A DNA stretch of 64,000 bases from Burkholderia sp. S171 (GTDB lineage Bacteria; Pseudomonadota; Gammaproteobacteria; Burkholderiales; Burkholderiaceae), in contig NZ_LMUF01000035.1 of assembly GCF_009766085.1 (NCBI RefSeq), positions 163,948 through 227,947 on the forward strand, given 5' to 3'. Numbering within the stretch: the stretch's first letter is position 1; the number at the start of each line of letters is the position of its first letter. Shown here piece after piece: positions 54,600 through 63,465 of the stretch. The notes below the pieces were generated by a model. That model had not been told where the DNA came from. It saw only the letters and a program-made list of their open reading frames with translations, and did not search any database. Both the position numbers and the translations under genes were made by a program.

Positions 54600-55364
54600 A
54601 TGGACATCATCACCGAACATACCGACGGCGTGCTGAGCATCACCATCAACCGTCCGGCCCGCAAGAACGCGCTGACGGCCGCGATGTATCAAAGCATGGC
54701 CGATGCTTTCTTCGACGCCGAAAACGATCCCGCCGTGCGCGTCGTGCTGATTCGCGCCGTGGGCGATACATTCAGCGCAGGCAACGATCTGGAAGATTTC
54801 ATGAAGGCACCGCCGGCGAACCCGGACGCGCCCGTGTTCCAGTTCCTGCGCCGTATCAGTACCGCGCAGAAGCCGGTGGTGGCCGCGGTGGCGGGCGGGG
54901 CTGTGGGGATCGGAACGACCATGCTGCTGCATTGCGACCTCGTCTACGCAGCGTCTACAGCGAAATTTGCGTTGCCGTTCGTGCAGCTCGGGCTGTGTCC
55001 GGAAGCGGCGTCGAGCTTGCTGCTGCCGCGCATTGCGGGTTATCAGCGGGCGGCTGAAAAGCTGCTGCTCGGCGAGCCGTTCGATGCGAACGAAGCCGCG
55101 AATATGGGCATCGTGAACCGGGTTTTATCGGCGGAAGAAGTGGACGCGTTCGCCCTGAAACAGGCGAAGAAACTCGCAGCGTTGCCGCCCGCTTCACTGA
55201 AGGCGACCAAGTCGTTGATGAAGGGCGCTCAGGCCGGCGAAGTCAGCGCGCAGATGGCGGCGGAGGCGGGACACTTCGCCCACATGCTGACCGCGCCCGA
55301 GGCGAAGGAAGCGTTCACGGCGTTCTTTGAGAAGCGTAAGCCGGATTTCAGCCGGTTTAATTGA
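54600..55364 (+). CDS. Enoyl-CoA hydratase/isomerase
   Basis: This 254-residue crotonase-family enzyme has the oxyanion-hole regions FSAGNDLEDFMKA (about residue 59) and AVAGGAVGIGTTMLLHCDLVYA (about 98). The expected catalytic region is LPFVQLGLCPEAASSLLLP. One of the two catalytic glutamates of classical hydratases seems to be replaced in this region, so an isomerase or other crotonase activity is possible. GGAGACAGGA precedes ATG 54600. It closes the fatty-acid gene run. Confidence 0.88.
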   Translation: MDIITEHTDGVLSITINRPARKNALTAAMYQSMADAFFDAENDPAVRVVLIRAVGDTFSAGNDLEDFMKAPPANPDAPVFQFLRRISTAQKPVVAAVAGGAVGIGTTMLLHCDLVYAASTAKFALPFVQLGLCPEAASSLLLPRIAGYQRAAEKLLLGEPFDANEAANMGIVNRVLSAEEVDAFALKQAKKLAALPPASLKATKSLMKGAQAGEVSAQMAAEAGHFAHMLTAPEAKEAFTAFFEKRKPDFSRFN

Positions 55365-55458
55365 TGACCGGCTTGGGCTCCTGGGAGGGCTCAAGCGGTT
55401 CCCGTCCCGTGGACGGTGGCGTGTTTTGAACATTGTTTGAAGCGCACCAAAGCTTCGC

Positions 55459-56319
55459 TCAACTCGCGGCGCCGTCCACGTGCCCATATTCCACAAACCC
55501 GTTCTCCCGCGCAAAACTCACCAGCCGCAACCCCGCTTTCTCGGCGATGGAAATCGCCAGCGACGTAGGCGCGGAAATGGTGACGAGCATCGGCACACCG
55601 ACCCGCGCCGACTTACGCACGAGTTCATAGCTTGCCCGGCTCGAAAGGAATACGAAACCTTGCGTGGTGTCCACCCGTTGGAGCACCAAGTGCCCGATCA
55701 GTTTATCGAGCGCGTTATGGCGGCCCACGTCTTCGAAGGCGTATTTGACCGCGCCGTTTTCGTCGCACCAGGCGGCAGCATGCAATCCACCCGTCAGCTT
55801 CGATAACTGCTGGTGCGCGGGCAATTCATGCGCAGCATGAGCAATGGCATTACTGGCTAGACGGTTCAAAAAGCCCGTATCGGGTACGCGTTCAGGCTGC
55901 AGATCCAGCAAGTCGATACTCTCGATCCCGCACACCCCGCATCCCGTGCGTCCGGCTAATGCCCGGCGCTTCTGCTTTAACGCGACAAACGCCTGCTGCA
56001 CTACCTGCAGATGCACTTCAGCGTGTGGCAAGGTGTCGCCGGCGGGGGTATCGTGGAAAAATACCTCGATGTCGTGGATGTCACTGCCGCGCTCCACAAT
56101 GCCTTCCGTCAGCGAAAAGCCCACCGCGAACGCTTCCAGGTCGCGGGGCGTGCACATCATGACCGCGTGCGAAATGCCGTTGTACACGAGCGCGACGGGC
56201 CATTCCTGGCCCACGTCGTCGGCGGCGTCGCGTGTTTCGCCCAGCCGGTGCCGCCGCACCGGGCGCTGTACGTAGCCAGGTTGATCGTCGATGTCTGTGT
56301 CATTCATTGCATGGCTCAC
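55459..56319 (-). CDS. fdhD: Formate dehydrogenase accessory sulfurtransferase FdhD
   Basis: FdhD moves sulfur from a cysteine desulfurase to the molybdenum/tungsten cofactor of formate dehydrogenases. The 286-residue protein has the active loop GRTGCGVCGIESI (CxxC near residue 127), MMCTPRDLEAFAVGFSLTEGIV, GGLHAAAW, FEDVGRHNALDKLIG and FLSSRASYELVRKSARVG. No formate dehydrogenase gene is in the window. It is divergent from the NarM-like gene 191 bp away. Confidence 0.95.
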   Translation of the reverse strand: MSHAMNDTDIDDQPGYVQRPVRRHRLGETRDAADDVGQEWPVALVYNGISHAVMMCTPRDLEAFAVGFSLTEGIVERGSDIHDIEVFFHDTPAGDTLPHAEVHLQVVQQAFVALKQKRRALAGRTGCGVCGIESIDLLDLQPERVPDTGFLNRLASNAIAHAAHELPAHQQLSKLTGGLHAAAWCDENGAVKYAFEDVGRHNALDKLIGHLVLQRVDTTQGFVFLSSRASYELVRKSARVGVPMLVTISAPTSLAISIAEKAGLRLVSFARENGFVEYGHVDGAAS

Positions 56320-56510
56320 TTGCTGATTGCTTTCGATGTCGCGTTTTAGCCGCTTTAGCCCGTTGCCATGCGCATTTACGAGACAAATTCGGGCATAACG
56401 CTTGCTGCTTTATGGGGCAGCAGACACACTACAAAGCCGTTCAAGGCCCTACGATAACCTACCGCGGCCTCACCCGCTTTCCTTGTCCATTACGCCAACG
56501 AGGCACCTCC

Positions 56511-56987
56511 ATGGCACTTTACGACGCTCCGCGCCTGTTCGGATTCGAACTGGAGTCGACTGAGAATCTGAGCTTCATTCCGCTCGTCGTGCGTTTTAAC
56601 CTGGACCGCTTCGGCCAGATCATTTCGCTCGACCAGTGGAGAAGGTTGCCGCACAGCGACCGCGAACTGCTCGCGCGTTTTCCCGTTGAAGACGACGCCG
56701 CGATCGAAACCAATTTCGATCAGGCGCTGGCGGAGATGCTGCGAACCCACGCCGACGCAACGCCTGAGACCTTCGCCCCTGACGCCGACCCAGTCTGGGC
56801 GCATACCGACGTCGTGCCTGAAACGGTGATTCGCCAGAGCAGTTTGTGCGGGATTGGGTCACCAAGCCTTGGACGATGGTCGGAGCTTTCCCGGTTTCAG
56901 CGTTATGCGCTGGCGAAGTTATCGCGCAAGGCCGATGTCAACCACGACTTCGTTCCGGCGATGCGGGAGTTCGGTCTAGCTGATTGA
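56511..56987 (+). CDS. Nitrate reductase-associated protein (NarM-like)
   Basis: This 158-residue protein resembles the nitrate reductase-associated family (NarM in cyanobacteria, needed for an active assimilatory nitrate reductase). It starts LFGFELESTENLSFIPLVVRFNLDRFGQIISLDQWRRLP and ends SELSRFQRYALAKLSR. No catalytic motif is visible. Its place opposite fdhD supports a role with a molybdoenzyme. A much longer upstream frame exists but has no domain; the ATG at 56511 is chosen. Confidence 0.75.
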   Translation: MALYDAPRLFGFELESTENLSFIPLVVRFNLDRFGQIISLDQWRRLPHSDRELLARFPVEDDAAIETNFDQALAEMLRTHADATPETFAPDADPVWAHTDVVPETVIRQSSLCGIGSPSLGRWSELSRFQRYALAKLSRKADVNHDFVPAMREFGLAD

Positions 56988-57336
56988 GTTGTTACTCGCG
57001 CTCTTGGACGGGGCTGCCGTGCATAACCCGGGGCGGGATGGAAATCGCACTGGCCGTCAATCTCGTTACAGCGCGAGATCAAATTCGCCGCTGGCAGAAC
57101 CGCCTCACGCCAGCCGCACCCACCGGAAAAACCGCAGCTTGCGTCAGACTGCCACTGGCCGCTGCAAGCCGTAAAAGCGCTTGCCCACCCGCCCGGCTAC
57201 CCCTCCAAAAGGCGTCTTTTAAGCGCCCACCCTAAATTCCCCCCAACACCTGCCGATAATCAACTATCGATGCAAGGAAATCGATGCGAAGACGCGCCCG
57301 GTCTTCTCAGCCCCGTCCCGGACGGCGATCGAACCC
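56988..57336. other. Intergenic region before the LOV-like GGDEF-EAL gene
   Basis: No gene is supported in these 349 bases. Short frames at 56984-57235 are low-complexity and Pro/Arg rich. I see no clear promoter or terminator. Confidence 0.4.
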
Positions 57337-60300
57337 ATGAACTCATTTTTTTCCCGCCGTCTGCTGGTGAACCTGGCCGTCGTTCTGATCGCCATGGGGG
57401 CGAACGCGTTCGTCGCGTACCAGCAAATCGACCACCAAAGCGATGCCGACGCGCGCACGCAGCGCTCGCTCAGCCTGATGCGCGACCTCGATGAGTACCG
57501 CAGCGCGCTCGGCGAACTCCTCCCGGAAATCAGTTGGTACGAGGCAAGCGGCGTGCTGAAACCGGCTGACGTTCGCGAGGCGCGTGCAGCGCATATCAAC
57601 GCGCTGGAAAGCGGCCTGCGCGCCCAGTTCGATTACGAACCTGACATGCAAGGCGCGTTCTACCTGCTTGGCGAAAGCGCGCGCATCGCGAAACGCGACG
57701 CTCAATCGGCGTTCGAACGTGCCGATGCAGACGCTCTGGGCGCGTCCCGGGACTGGACCCGGCAAGCGGTCCGCCGGCTTGCCGAAGACCAGCAATCGCT
57801 CGATATCGAATTGGCGGTGCTGCGCGCGAGGGAAGCCGATTCGCTCGCGGCCACGCTCAATGAATCGGCGCGGGCGTCGCGCCACGCGTTGATCCTGCTG
57901 ATCCTCACGATGCTCGCCGGCGGCGGCGCGCTGATCTACACCTTCGCGCGCCACGAGAAATCGGCGCGGGACAAGTTGCGCATCGCCCGGGCAATGCAGC
58001 GCAGCAACGAGCGTTTCCGCGATCTCTTCGACGCCCATCCGGTCCCCATGTGGATTGTCGATGCCGCGACGTATCGCTTCGTTGCGGTGAATCCGGCGGC
58101 GCTTGCGCATTACGGCTACAACGAACTCGAATTCCTGTCGATGAGCGTGCGTGACCTGCACGCCGGCGACGACTTCGACCGGTTCGCCACGCTTCTCGCG
58201 CGCCACACGCCCAGCCATACGCGCATCCATACGGACAGTCAGCCGCGCCAGACGGGCGCGCAACGGCCTGCGGGCGTCTGGCGGCACAAGCGTCGCGACG
58301 GCGCGCAGGTGAGCGCTGACATCTCGTCGCATGCGCTGACCTATTCGGGACAGCCGGGCATTTTCATGCTCGCCAACGATGTCACCGACCGTATCAATGC
58401 CGAGACCGAGGCACGGCGTTCGAAGCAGATGCTGGAATCGCTTATCGACAATATTCCGCAGCGAATCTTCTGGAAGGACCTCGAATCTCGCTATCTGGGC
58501 TGCAATCAAGCATTTGCCCGCGATGCAGGTCTCGCCAGCAAAGAACACGTGGTCGGCATGACGGATTCCGAGCTGCCCTGGTGGCGTACGGCCGCGCAAA
58601 TTCGTGAGGACGACTGTCGCGTCATTGCGACCGGCCAGCCGCTGATGAACCTGGAGCGCGACGTCGAGCGTGAGGGGGAAGTGCGCGCGTCGATCACCAG
58701 CAAGATGCCGCTGCTCGACGGGGCGGGGCGCATTATCGGCGTGCTGGGTTCGTTCGACGACACGACCGAGCGCAAGCGCGCCGAACTGGCGCTGCGCCTG
58801 CAAAGCCGGGCGCTGGATGCCTGCGTGAACGCCGTGCTGATCACCGGTACGAGCGCCACGGGCAACGTGATCGAATACGCGAATCCGGCGTTCAAGCGCA
58901 TTACGGGTTACGACCCGGCCGATATCGTGGGCCGCGATTGCCGTTTCCTCCAGCGCGACGATCTCGACCAGGAAGGCCTCGCGGCAATCCGTACGGGTCT
59001 GGCCGCGAACCGCGAAGCGAGTGCGGTGCTGCGCAATTATCGTAAGGATGGCGTGCTGTTCTGGAACCAGCTGTTCATCGCGCCCGTGCCGGATGCGCAG
59101 GGCCATACGACGCATCACGTCGGCGTAATCAACGACGTCACCGAGGTCGTCCGCTATCAGGAGCAGCTCGAATATCAGGCAAACTACGACACGCTTACGC
59201 GGCTGCCCAACCGCAATCTGCTGCGTAGCCGGCTACAACACGCGATTGATCGGGCACGCGAAGAGGACACCACGCTGGCCGTGGTTTTCGTCGATCTCGA
59301 TGGCTTCAAGAACGTCAACGACAGCCTCGGTCATAGCGTCGGCGACCGGTTGCTCGCGGTGGTCGCCGAGCGGCTGGCACGTTGTGGCCGTGCCGGCGAT
59401 ACGGTCGCGCGCCACGGCGGCGACGAGTTCGTGATCGTGCTCCCGGACATGGTGGGCGAAAGCGCGCTGATTGCCTGGATGGAGCGCGTGCGGACCGCCA
59501 TTTCGGACCCGGTTTGGCTCGATGGCACGGAAATGTACGTCGGCTGCAGCATGGGCGCGAGCCTGTTCCCGCAAGATGGCGACGACGCCGAAACGGTGCT
59601 CAAGAAAGCGGATATCGCGATGTATCGCGCGAAAGACATGGGCCGCAACACGTACCAGTTCTATCAGCCGGAAATGAATGCGAGCGTGGGCGCACGGATG
59701 GACGTCGAGCGGCGTTTGCGGCGGGCGTTGCGCGACAGCGAATTCCTGCTGCACTACCAGCCGCAAGTGGAGCTGACGACGGGCGAGATTGTTGGCATGG
59801 AAGCGCTCGTGCGCTGGATGGACCCGGAGTTCGGGTTGGTTTCGCCGGGCGCGTTTATTCCGGTGGCCGAAGAATGCGGGCTGATCGGGCCATTGTCCGA
59901 GTGGGTTCTGCGCGAGGCATGCCGGCAGAACAAGGCGTGGCAGGATGAAGGATTGCCGCCGGCGCGGATGTCGGTGAATCTGTCGGCGCGGCAATTCCAG
60001 CAACGCGATATCCGCGTGCTCGTCACGTCCGTGCTGGAGGAAACGGGGCTTGCGCCGCATTACCTGGAAATCGAACTCACCGAAAGCGCGATCATGCGCA
60101 ACGGCGAAGACACCGTCACCACGTTGACGGAACTGGCGGCGCTTGGGATCAGCATTGCCATCGACGACTTCGGGACCGGATATTCAAGCCTCAGTTACCT
60201 GAAGCGCTTTCCGGTGGACCGGTTGAAGATCGACCGCTCGTTCGTGGCGGATATCGGCATGTCGGGAGGCAATGAAACGATTACTTCAGCGATCATCGCG

Positions 60301-60552
60301 CTTGCTCACTCGCTCGAGTTGCAGGTGATCGCGGAGGGCGTGGAGACGGCGGCGCAACTGGATTTCCTCATTGCCCGCAACTGTGACGAGATGCAGGGTT
60401 TTTTCTTCTCGCAGCCGGTGCCGGCCGGCGAGATTCCCGCGCTGCTGCTGAACAGCCGGACCAGCCGGCAGCTCGGCGTGCGCGACAGTGTGTTCGATCA
60501 GTCCAGCGCGGGCAGTGCGCGCGGACGGCGGTCGCTGTCGGTGGCCACGTAG
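57337..60552 (+). CDS. Membrane c-di-GMP enzyme: helical sensor, PAS, PAS, LOV-like, GGDEF, EAL
   Basis: This 1071-residue protein has a membrane helix at about 8-27, an all-helical extracytoplasmic region (about 30-185) and a second helix at about 187-206. PAS domains follow near 225-350 and 360-485. A LOV-like PAS at about 490-610 has GRDCRFLQ with C535. The GGDEF domain has intact GGDEF at 694-698 and I-site RAGD at 685-688, so product feedback is likely. The EAL domain starts with E822, with NLSARQF, TESAIM, IDDFGTGYSS, KID and AEGVET all present. Both synthesis and hydrolysis look possible. It ends within the convergent thioesterase gene (55-bp overlap). Confidence 0.93.
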   Translation: MNSFFSRRLLVNLAVVLIAMGANAFVAYQQIDHQSDADARTQRSLSLMRDLDEYRSALGELLPEISWYEASGVLKPADVREARAAHINALESGLRAQFDYEPDMQGAFYLLGESARIAKRDAQSAFERADADALGASRDWTRQAVRRLAEDQQSLDIELAVLRAREADSLAATLNESARASRHALILLILTMLAGGGALIYTFARHEKSARDKLRIARAMQRSNERFRDLFDAHPVPMWIVDAATYRFVAVNPAALAHYGYNELEFLSMSVRDLHAGDDFDRFATLLARHTPSHTRIHTDSQPRQTGAQRPAGVWRHKRRDGAQVSADISSHALTYSGQPGIFMLANDVTDRINAETEARRSKQMLESLIDNIPQRIFWKDLESRYLGCNQAFARDAGLASKEHVVGMTDSELPWWRTAAQIREDDCRVIATGQPLMNLERDVEREGEVRASITSKMPLLDGAGRIIGVLGSFDDTTERKRAELALRLQSRALDACVNAVLITGTSATGNVIEYANPAFKRITGYDPADIVGRDCRFLQRDDLDQEGLAAIRTGLAANREASAVLRNYRKDGVLFWNQLFIAPVPDAQGHTTHHVGVINDVTEVVRYQEQLEYQANYDTLTRLPNRNLLRSRLQHAIDRAREEDTTLAVVFVDLDGFKNVNDSLGHSVGDRLLAVVAERLARCGRAGDTVARHGGDEFVIVLPDMVGESALIAWMERVRTAISDPVWLDGTEMYVGCSMGASLFPQDGDDAETVLKKADIAMYRAKDMGRNTYQFYQPEMNASVGARMDVERRLRRALRDSEFLLHYQPQVELTTGEIVGMEALVRWMDPEFGLVSPGAFIPVAEECGLIGPLSEWVLREACRQNKAWQDEGLPPARMSVNLSARQFQQRDIRVLVTSVLEETGLAPHYLEIELTESAIMRNGEDTVTTLTELAALGISIAIDDFGTGYSSLSYLKRFPVDRLKIDRSFVADIGMSGGNETITSAIIALAHSLELQVIAEGVETAAQLDFLIARNCDEMQGFFFSQPVPAGEIPALLLNSRTSRQLGVRDSVFDQSSAGSARGRRSLSVAT

Positions 60553-60893
60553 GTCAGCGTCGCTTCCGTGACCTTCACCACGTCTTCCGCCAGGCTCATG
60601 CGCTGCGCATAGACCTCGACCGATACCGTCACCGACGTATTCCCCGTCTTCACGATATCCGTATAAAAGCTCAGCAAATCGCCGACAAACACCGGCTGCT
60701 TGAAGACAAACGAATTCACCGAGATAGTCGCCACGCGCCCGTTTGCGCGCCGGCTGGCCGGAATCGATCCGGCGATGTCCACTTGCGCCATGATCCAGCC
60801 GCCGAAGACGTCGCCATGGACGTTGGCATCGGAAGGTTGCGGCACCACGCGCAGCGCGACCGGTTTGTTCGGGAGTTGCAGGGATTGGGTCAC
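60498..60893 (-). CDS. Acyl-CoA thioesterase, YciA-like
   Basis: This 131-residue hotdog-fold thioesterase hydrolyses acyl-CoAs. Motifs are PQPSDANVHGDVFGGWIMAQVDIAG (catalytic Asp in GD) and SVNSFVFKQPVFVGDLLSFY. The ending RPRALPALD is close to E. coli YciA, which has 132 residues. GTG 60893 was chosen to match that length, with GGAA upstream; a TTG 66 bp further up would add an unrelated leader. Its last 18 codons overlap the convergent GGDEF-EAL gene. Confidence 0.9.
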   Translation of the reverse strand: MTQSLQLPNKPVALRVVPQPSDANVHGDVFGGWIMAQVDIAGSIPASRRANGRVATISVNSFVFKQPVFVGDLLSFYTDIVKTGNTSVTVSVEVYAQRMSLAEDVVKVTEATLTYVATDSDRRPRALPALD

Positions 60894-60959
60894 GAGCGGA
60901 TTTCCATAAAGAGTGACGGGATGCCGGCGGTCAGCGCGCCGTGGCACCTTCTGCGACAA

Positions 60960-61231
60960 TGCAGGATTAAACGATGTTGCTTTACGCTCGAACGAGTCTG
61001 GCTTGAGTTCGGCTTGAATCTGGCCTGAATTTGGCCAAACTCACACCCGTTTTAGCGTGTTTTTACGGCGTTTGGCGCAGGATTGGCTGGTCGATGACCA
61101 CGCTTGGCCCACGCCGGGAAACATCGAATTGTACGGGAAAGCCCGCATTTTGAGACGGGCGCCCGCCCGCGATACCTCACTCGTCCGACGCCGTTTCTAA
61201 AGGCGGCACGGACCTCTGCAGACCTCGACTC
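60960..61231. other. Intergenic region before the ABC exporter
   Basis: Divergent region between the thioesterase and the ABC exporter. No gene, terminator or clear operator is seen. Confidence 0.4.
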
Positions 61232-63127
61232 ATGCGCCGCAATTCTCCCTCCGAACCGGTTCCCATCGCTAAAGGTCCGCGTAACGACTGGCAGACCATT
61301 CTGTCGCTGTTGCCGTACCTGGCCACGTACAAATGGCGCGTCGCGTTCGCGCTGACCTGCCTGATCGGCGCAAAAGTCGCGAATCTGGGCGTGCCGATCG
61401 TGATGAAAAAGGTCATCGACAGCCTCAGTTCCATCCAGCATCTGACCGCGCTCGGACGCGCACAGGATTCGGCTGCGATCATCCTGGTGAGCGGCGTGGG
61501 CCTGCTGGTCGTGGCTTATGCAATCGTGCGCCTGTCCACGTCGCTCTTCACCGAATTGCGCGAAATGCTGTTCGCGAAGGTCACCGAAAGCGCCGTGCGG
61601 CAACTCGCGCTGAAAGTGTTCCGGCATTTGCATTCGCTGTCGCTGCGGTTTCACCTTGACCGGCAAACCGGCGGAATGTCGCGGGACATTGAACGCGGCA
61701 CGCGCGGCATTCAGCAACTTGTTTCGTATTCGCTTTACAGCATCCTGCCGACGCTCGTGGAAGTCGGCCTCGTGCTCGGATTTTTTGTCGCGAAATACGA
61801 AGCGTATTACGCGATCGTCACGTTGATCGCGCTGGTGACGTACATCGTATTCACGATCAAGCTTACCGAATGGCGCACGCACTTCCGCCGCACGATGAAC
61901 GAACTCGATTCAAAGGCGAATTCGCGTGCCATCGATTCGTTGTTGAACTACGAGACCGTGAAGTATTTCGGCAACGAAGAGTGGGAAGCGCAACGTTACG
62001 ATGAAAACCTGCGGCGCTATCGCACGGCCGCCATTCGCTCGCAGCGGTCGTTGTCGGTACTTAATTTCGGACAGCAATTCATTATTGGCACGGGGCTCGT
62101 GTTCATTCTTTGGCGCGCGACGCAAGGCGTTATTGCGGGGCATCTGACGCTTGGTGATCTCGTGCTGATCAACACGTTCATGTTGCAGTTATATATCCCG
62201 CTGAATTTTCTGGGCGTGGTGTATCGCGAGCTCAAGCAGAGTCTCACCGATATGGACCGCATGTTCACCTTGCTCGGCGCCGGGCGTGAAGTGCCGGATG
62301 TGCCGAACGCTCCGCCGCTGGTCGTGAAGGGCGCGGAGGTCCGGTTCGAGAACGTGAGCTTCTCGTATGAACGCGCGCGGCCGATCCTGCATGGCGTCGA
62401 TTTCACGATTCCGGCGGGGACTACGACGGCGGTGGTCGGTCATAGTGGTTCGGGCAAATCGACACTCGGCCGTCTGCTCTTTCGTTTCTATGATCTCGAC
62501 CGTGAGCAAGGGGGCCAGATTCTGCTGGATGGCCAGGATATCCGCGATGTCGCGCAGGATTCGCTGCGTGCGGCGATTGGCATCGTGCCGCAGGATACGG
62601 TGCTCTTCAACGATTCGATCTACTACAACATTGCTTATGGCCGGCCATCGGCTTCACGCGATGAAGTGATCGCGGCGGCGCGGGCTGCGCATATTCATGA
62701 GTTCATCGAAAGTTTGCCGGCGGGGTATGAGACGCCTGTTGGTGAGCGCGGGTTGAAGTTGTCGGGAGGGGAGAAGCAGCGGGTGTCTATCGCGCGGACG
62801 TTGTTGAAGAACCCGCCGCTTCTCATCTTCGATGAAGCCACGTCCGCGCTCGATTCGAAATCGGAACGGGCCATTCAGCATGAGCTGGACCTGATCGCGC
62901 AGGAACGGACGACGCTGATCATTGCGCATCGGTTATCGACGGTGGTTCACGCTCAGCAGATTATCGTGATGGATCACGGAAGGATTGTGGAGCGCGGCAC
63001 GCATGCTGAACTGGTCCGCGCCGGAGGGCTGTTTGCGCAGATGTGGGCGCTGCAACAGCAGAAGGCAGCGGAGCCGGAAGAGGGTGCGAACGATGCGGTT
63101 GAGGTGGGCGAGTCGGCACGGGCTTGA
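61232..63127 (+). CDS. ABC transporter, Atm1/HMT1-type fused permease-ATPase
   Basis: This 631-residue half-transporter has six transmembrane helices (about residues 25-330) with the substrate-region signature RGTRGIQQLVSYSLYSILPTLVE and NYETVKYFGNE. Both are characteristic of Atm1/ABCB7/HMT1 exporters of glutathione-linked compounds. The nucleotide-binding domain has Walker A VVGHSGSGKSTLGRLLFR (about 403), signature LSGGEKQRVSIARTLL, Walker B LLIFDEATSALD and an H-loop IAHRLST. It probably exports glutathione conjugates or iron-sulfur-related sulfur species. It is monocistronic with a terminator downstream. Confidence 0.92.
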   Translation: MRRNSPSEPVPIAKGPRNDWQTILSLLPYLATYKWRVAFALTCLIGAKVANLGVPIVMKKVIDSLSSIQHLTALGRAQDSAAIILVSGVGLLVVAYAIVRLSTSLFTELREMLFAKVTESAVRQLALKVFRHLHSLSLRFHLDRQTGGMSRDIERGTRGIQQLVSYSLYSILPTLVEVGLVLGFFVAKYEAYYAIVTLIALVTYIVFTIKLTEWRTHFRRTMNELDSKANSRAIDSLLNYETVKYFGNEEWEAQRYDENLRRYRTAAIRSQRSLSVLNFGQQFIIGTGLVFILWRATQGVIAGHLTLGDLVLINTFMLQLYIPLNFLGVVYRELKQSLTDMDRMFTLLGAGREVPDVPNAPPLVVKGAEVRFENVSFSYERARPILHGVDFTIPAGTTTAVVGHSGSGKSTLGRLLFRFYDLDREQGGQILLDGQDIRDVAQDSLRAAIGIVPQDTVLFNDSIYYNIAYGRPSASRDEVIAAARAAHIHEFIESLPAGYETPVGERGLKLSGGEKQRVSIARTLLKNPPLLIFDEATSALDSKSERAIQHELDLIAQERTTLIIAHRLSTVVHAQQIIVMDHGRIVERGTHAELVRAGGLFAQMWALQQQKAAEPEEGANDAVEVGESARA

Positions 63128-63175
63128 AACGCCGTGGCAACTTGAAGCGGACTGGCTAGGCTGCCGGAACACAAC

Positions 63176-63212
63176 AAAAAAGCGTCGATACCTTTGGGCA
63201 TCGACGCTTTTT
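63176..63212 (+). terminator. Intrinsic terminator after ABC exporter
   Basis: Arms AAAAAGCGTCGAT / ATCGACGCTTTTT around a 9-nt loop. Confidence 0.9.
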
Positions 63213-63465
63213 GCTTTGAGCCCCGCGACTTTATCCGTGGCGCAAACCACGGATTAAGGCCAACAGGCGCTGACGGTTAGCGCATTCAAGGCAGATCGAA
63301 CGAGACACCGTACGCTCTGCTATCGCTGCAACGCAGCACCGAGCGTGTGTGAACCGCGTGAGAATGGTGCCGGGTGCCTCGTGCTGTCATACGAAGCCCT
63401 CGCGAACGGAACGGTAAAATGTAAAAGCGTTCAGGGAGCACCCCCAACCAGGCCGAAGGAGCCGC

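Noticed and set aside
57343..59118. A 591-codon antisense frame against the PAS region of the GGDEF-EAL gene
   Set aside because: Arg-rich shadow of a strongly supported sense gene.
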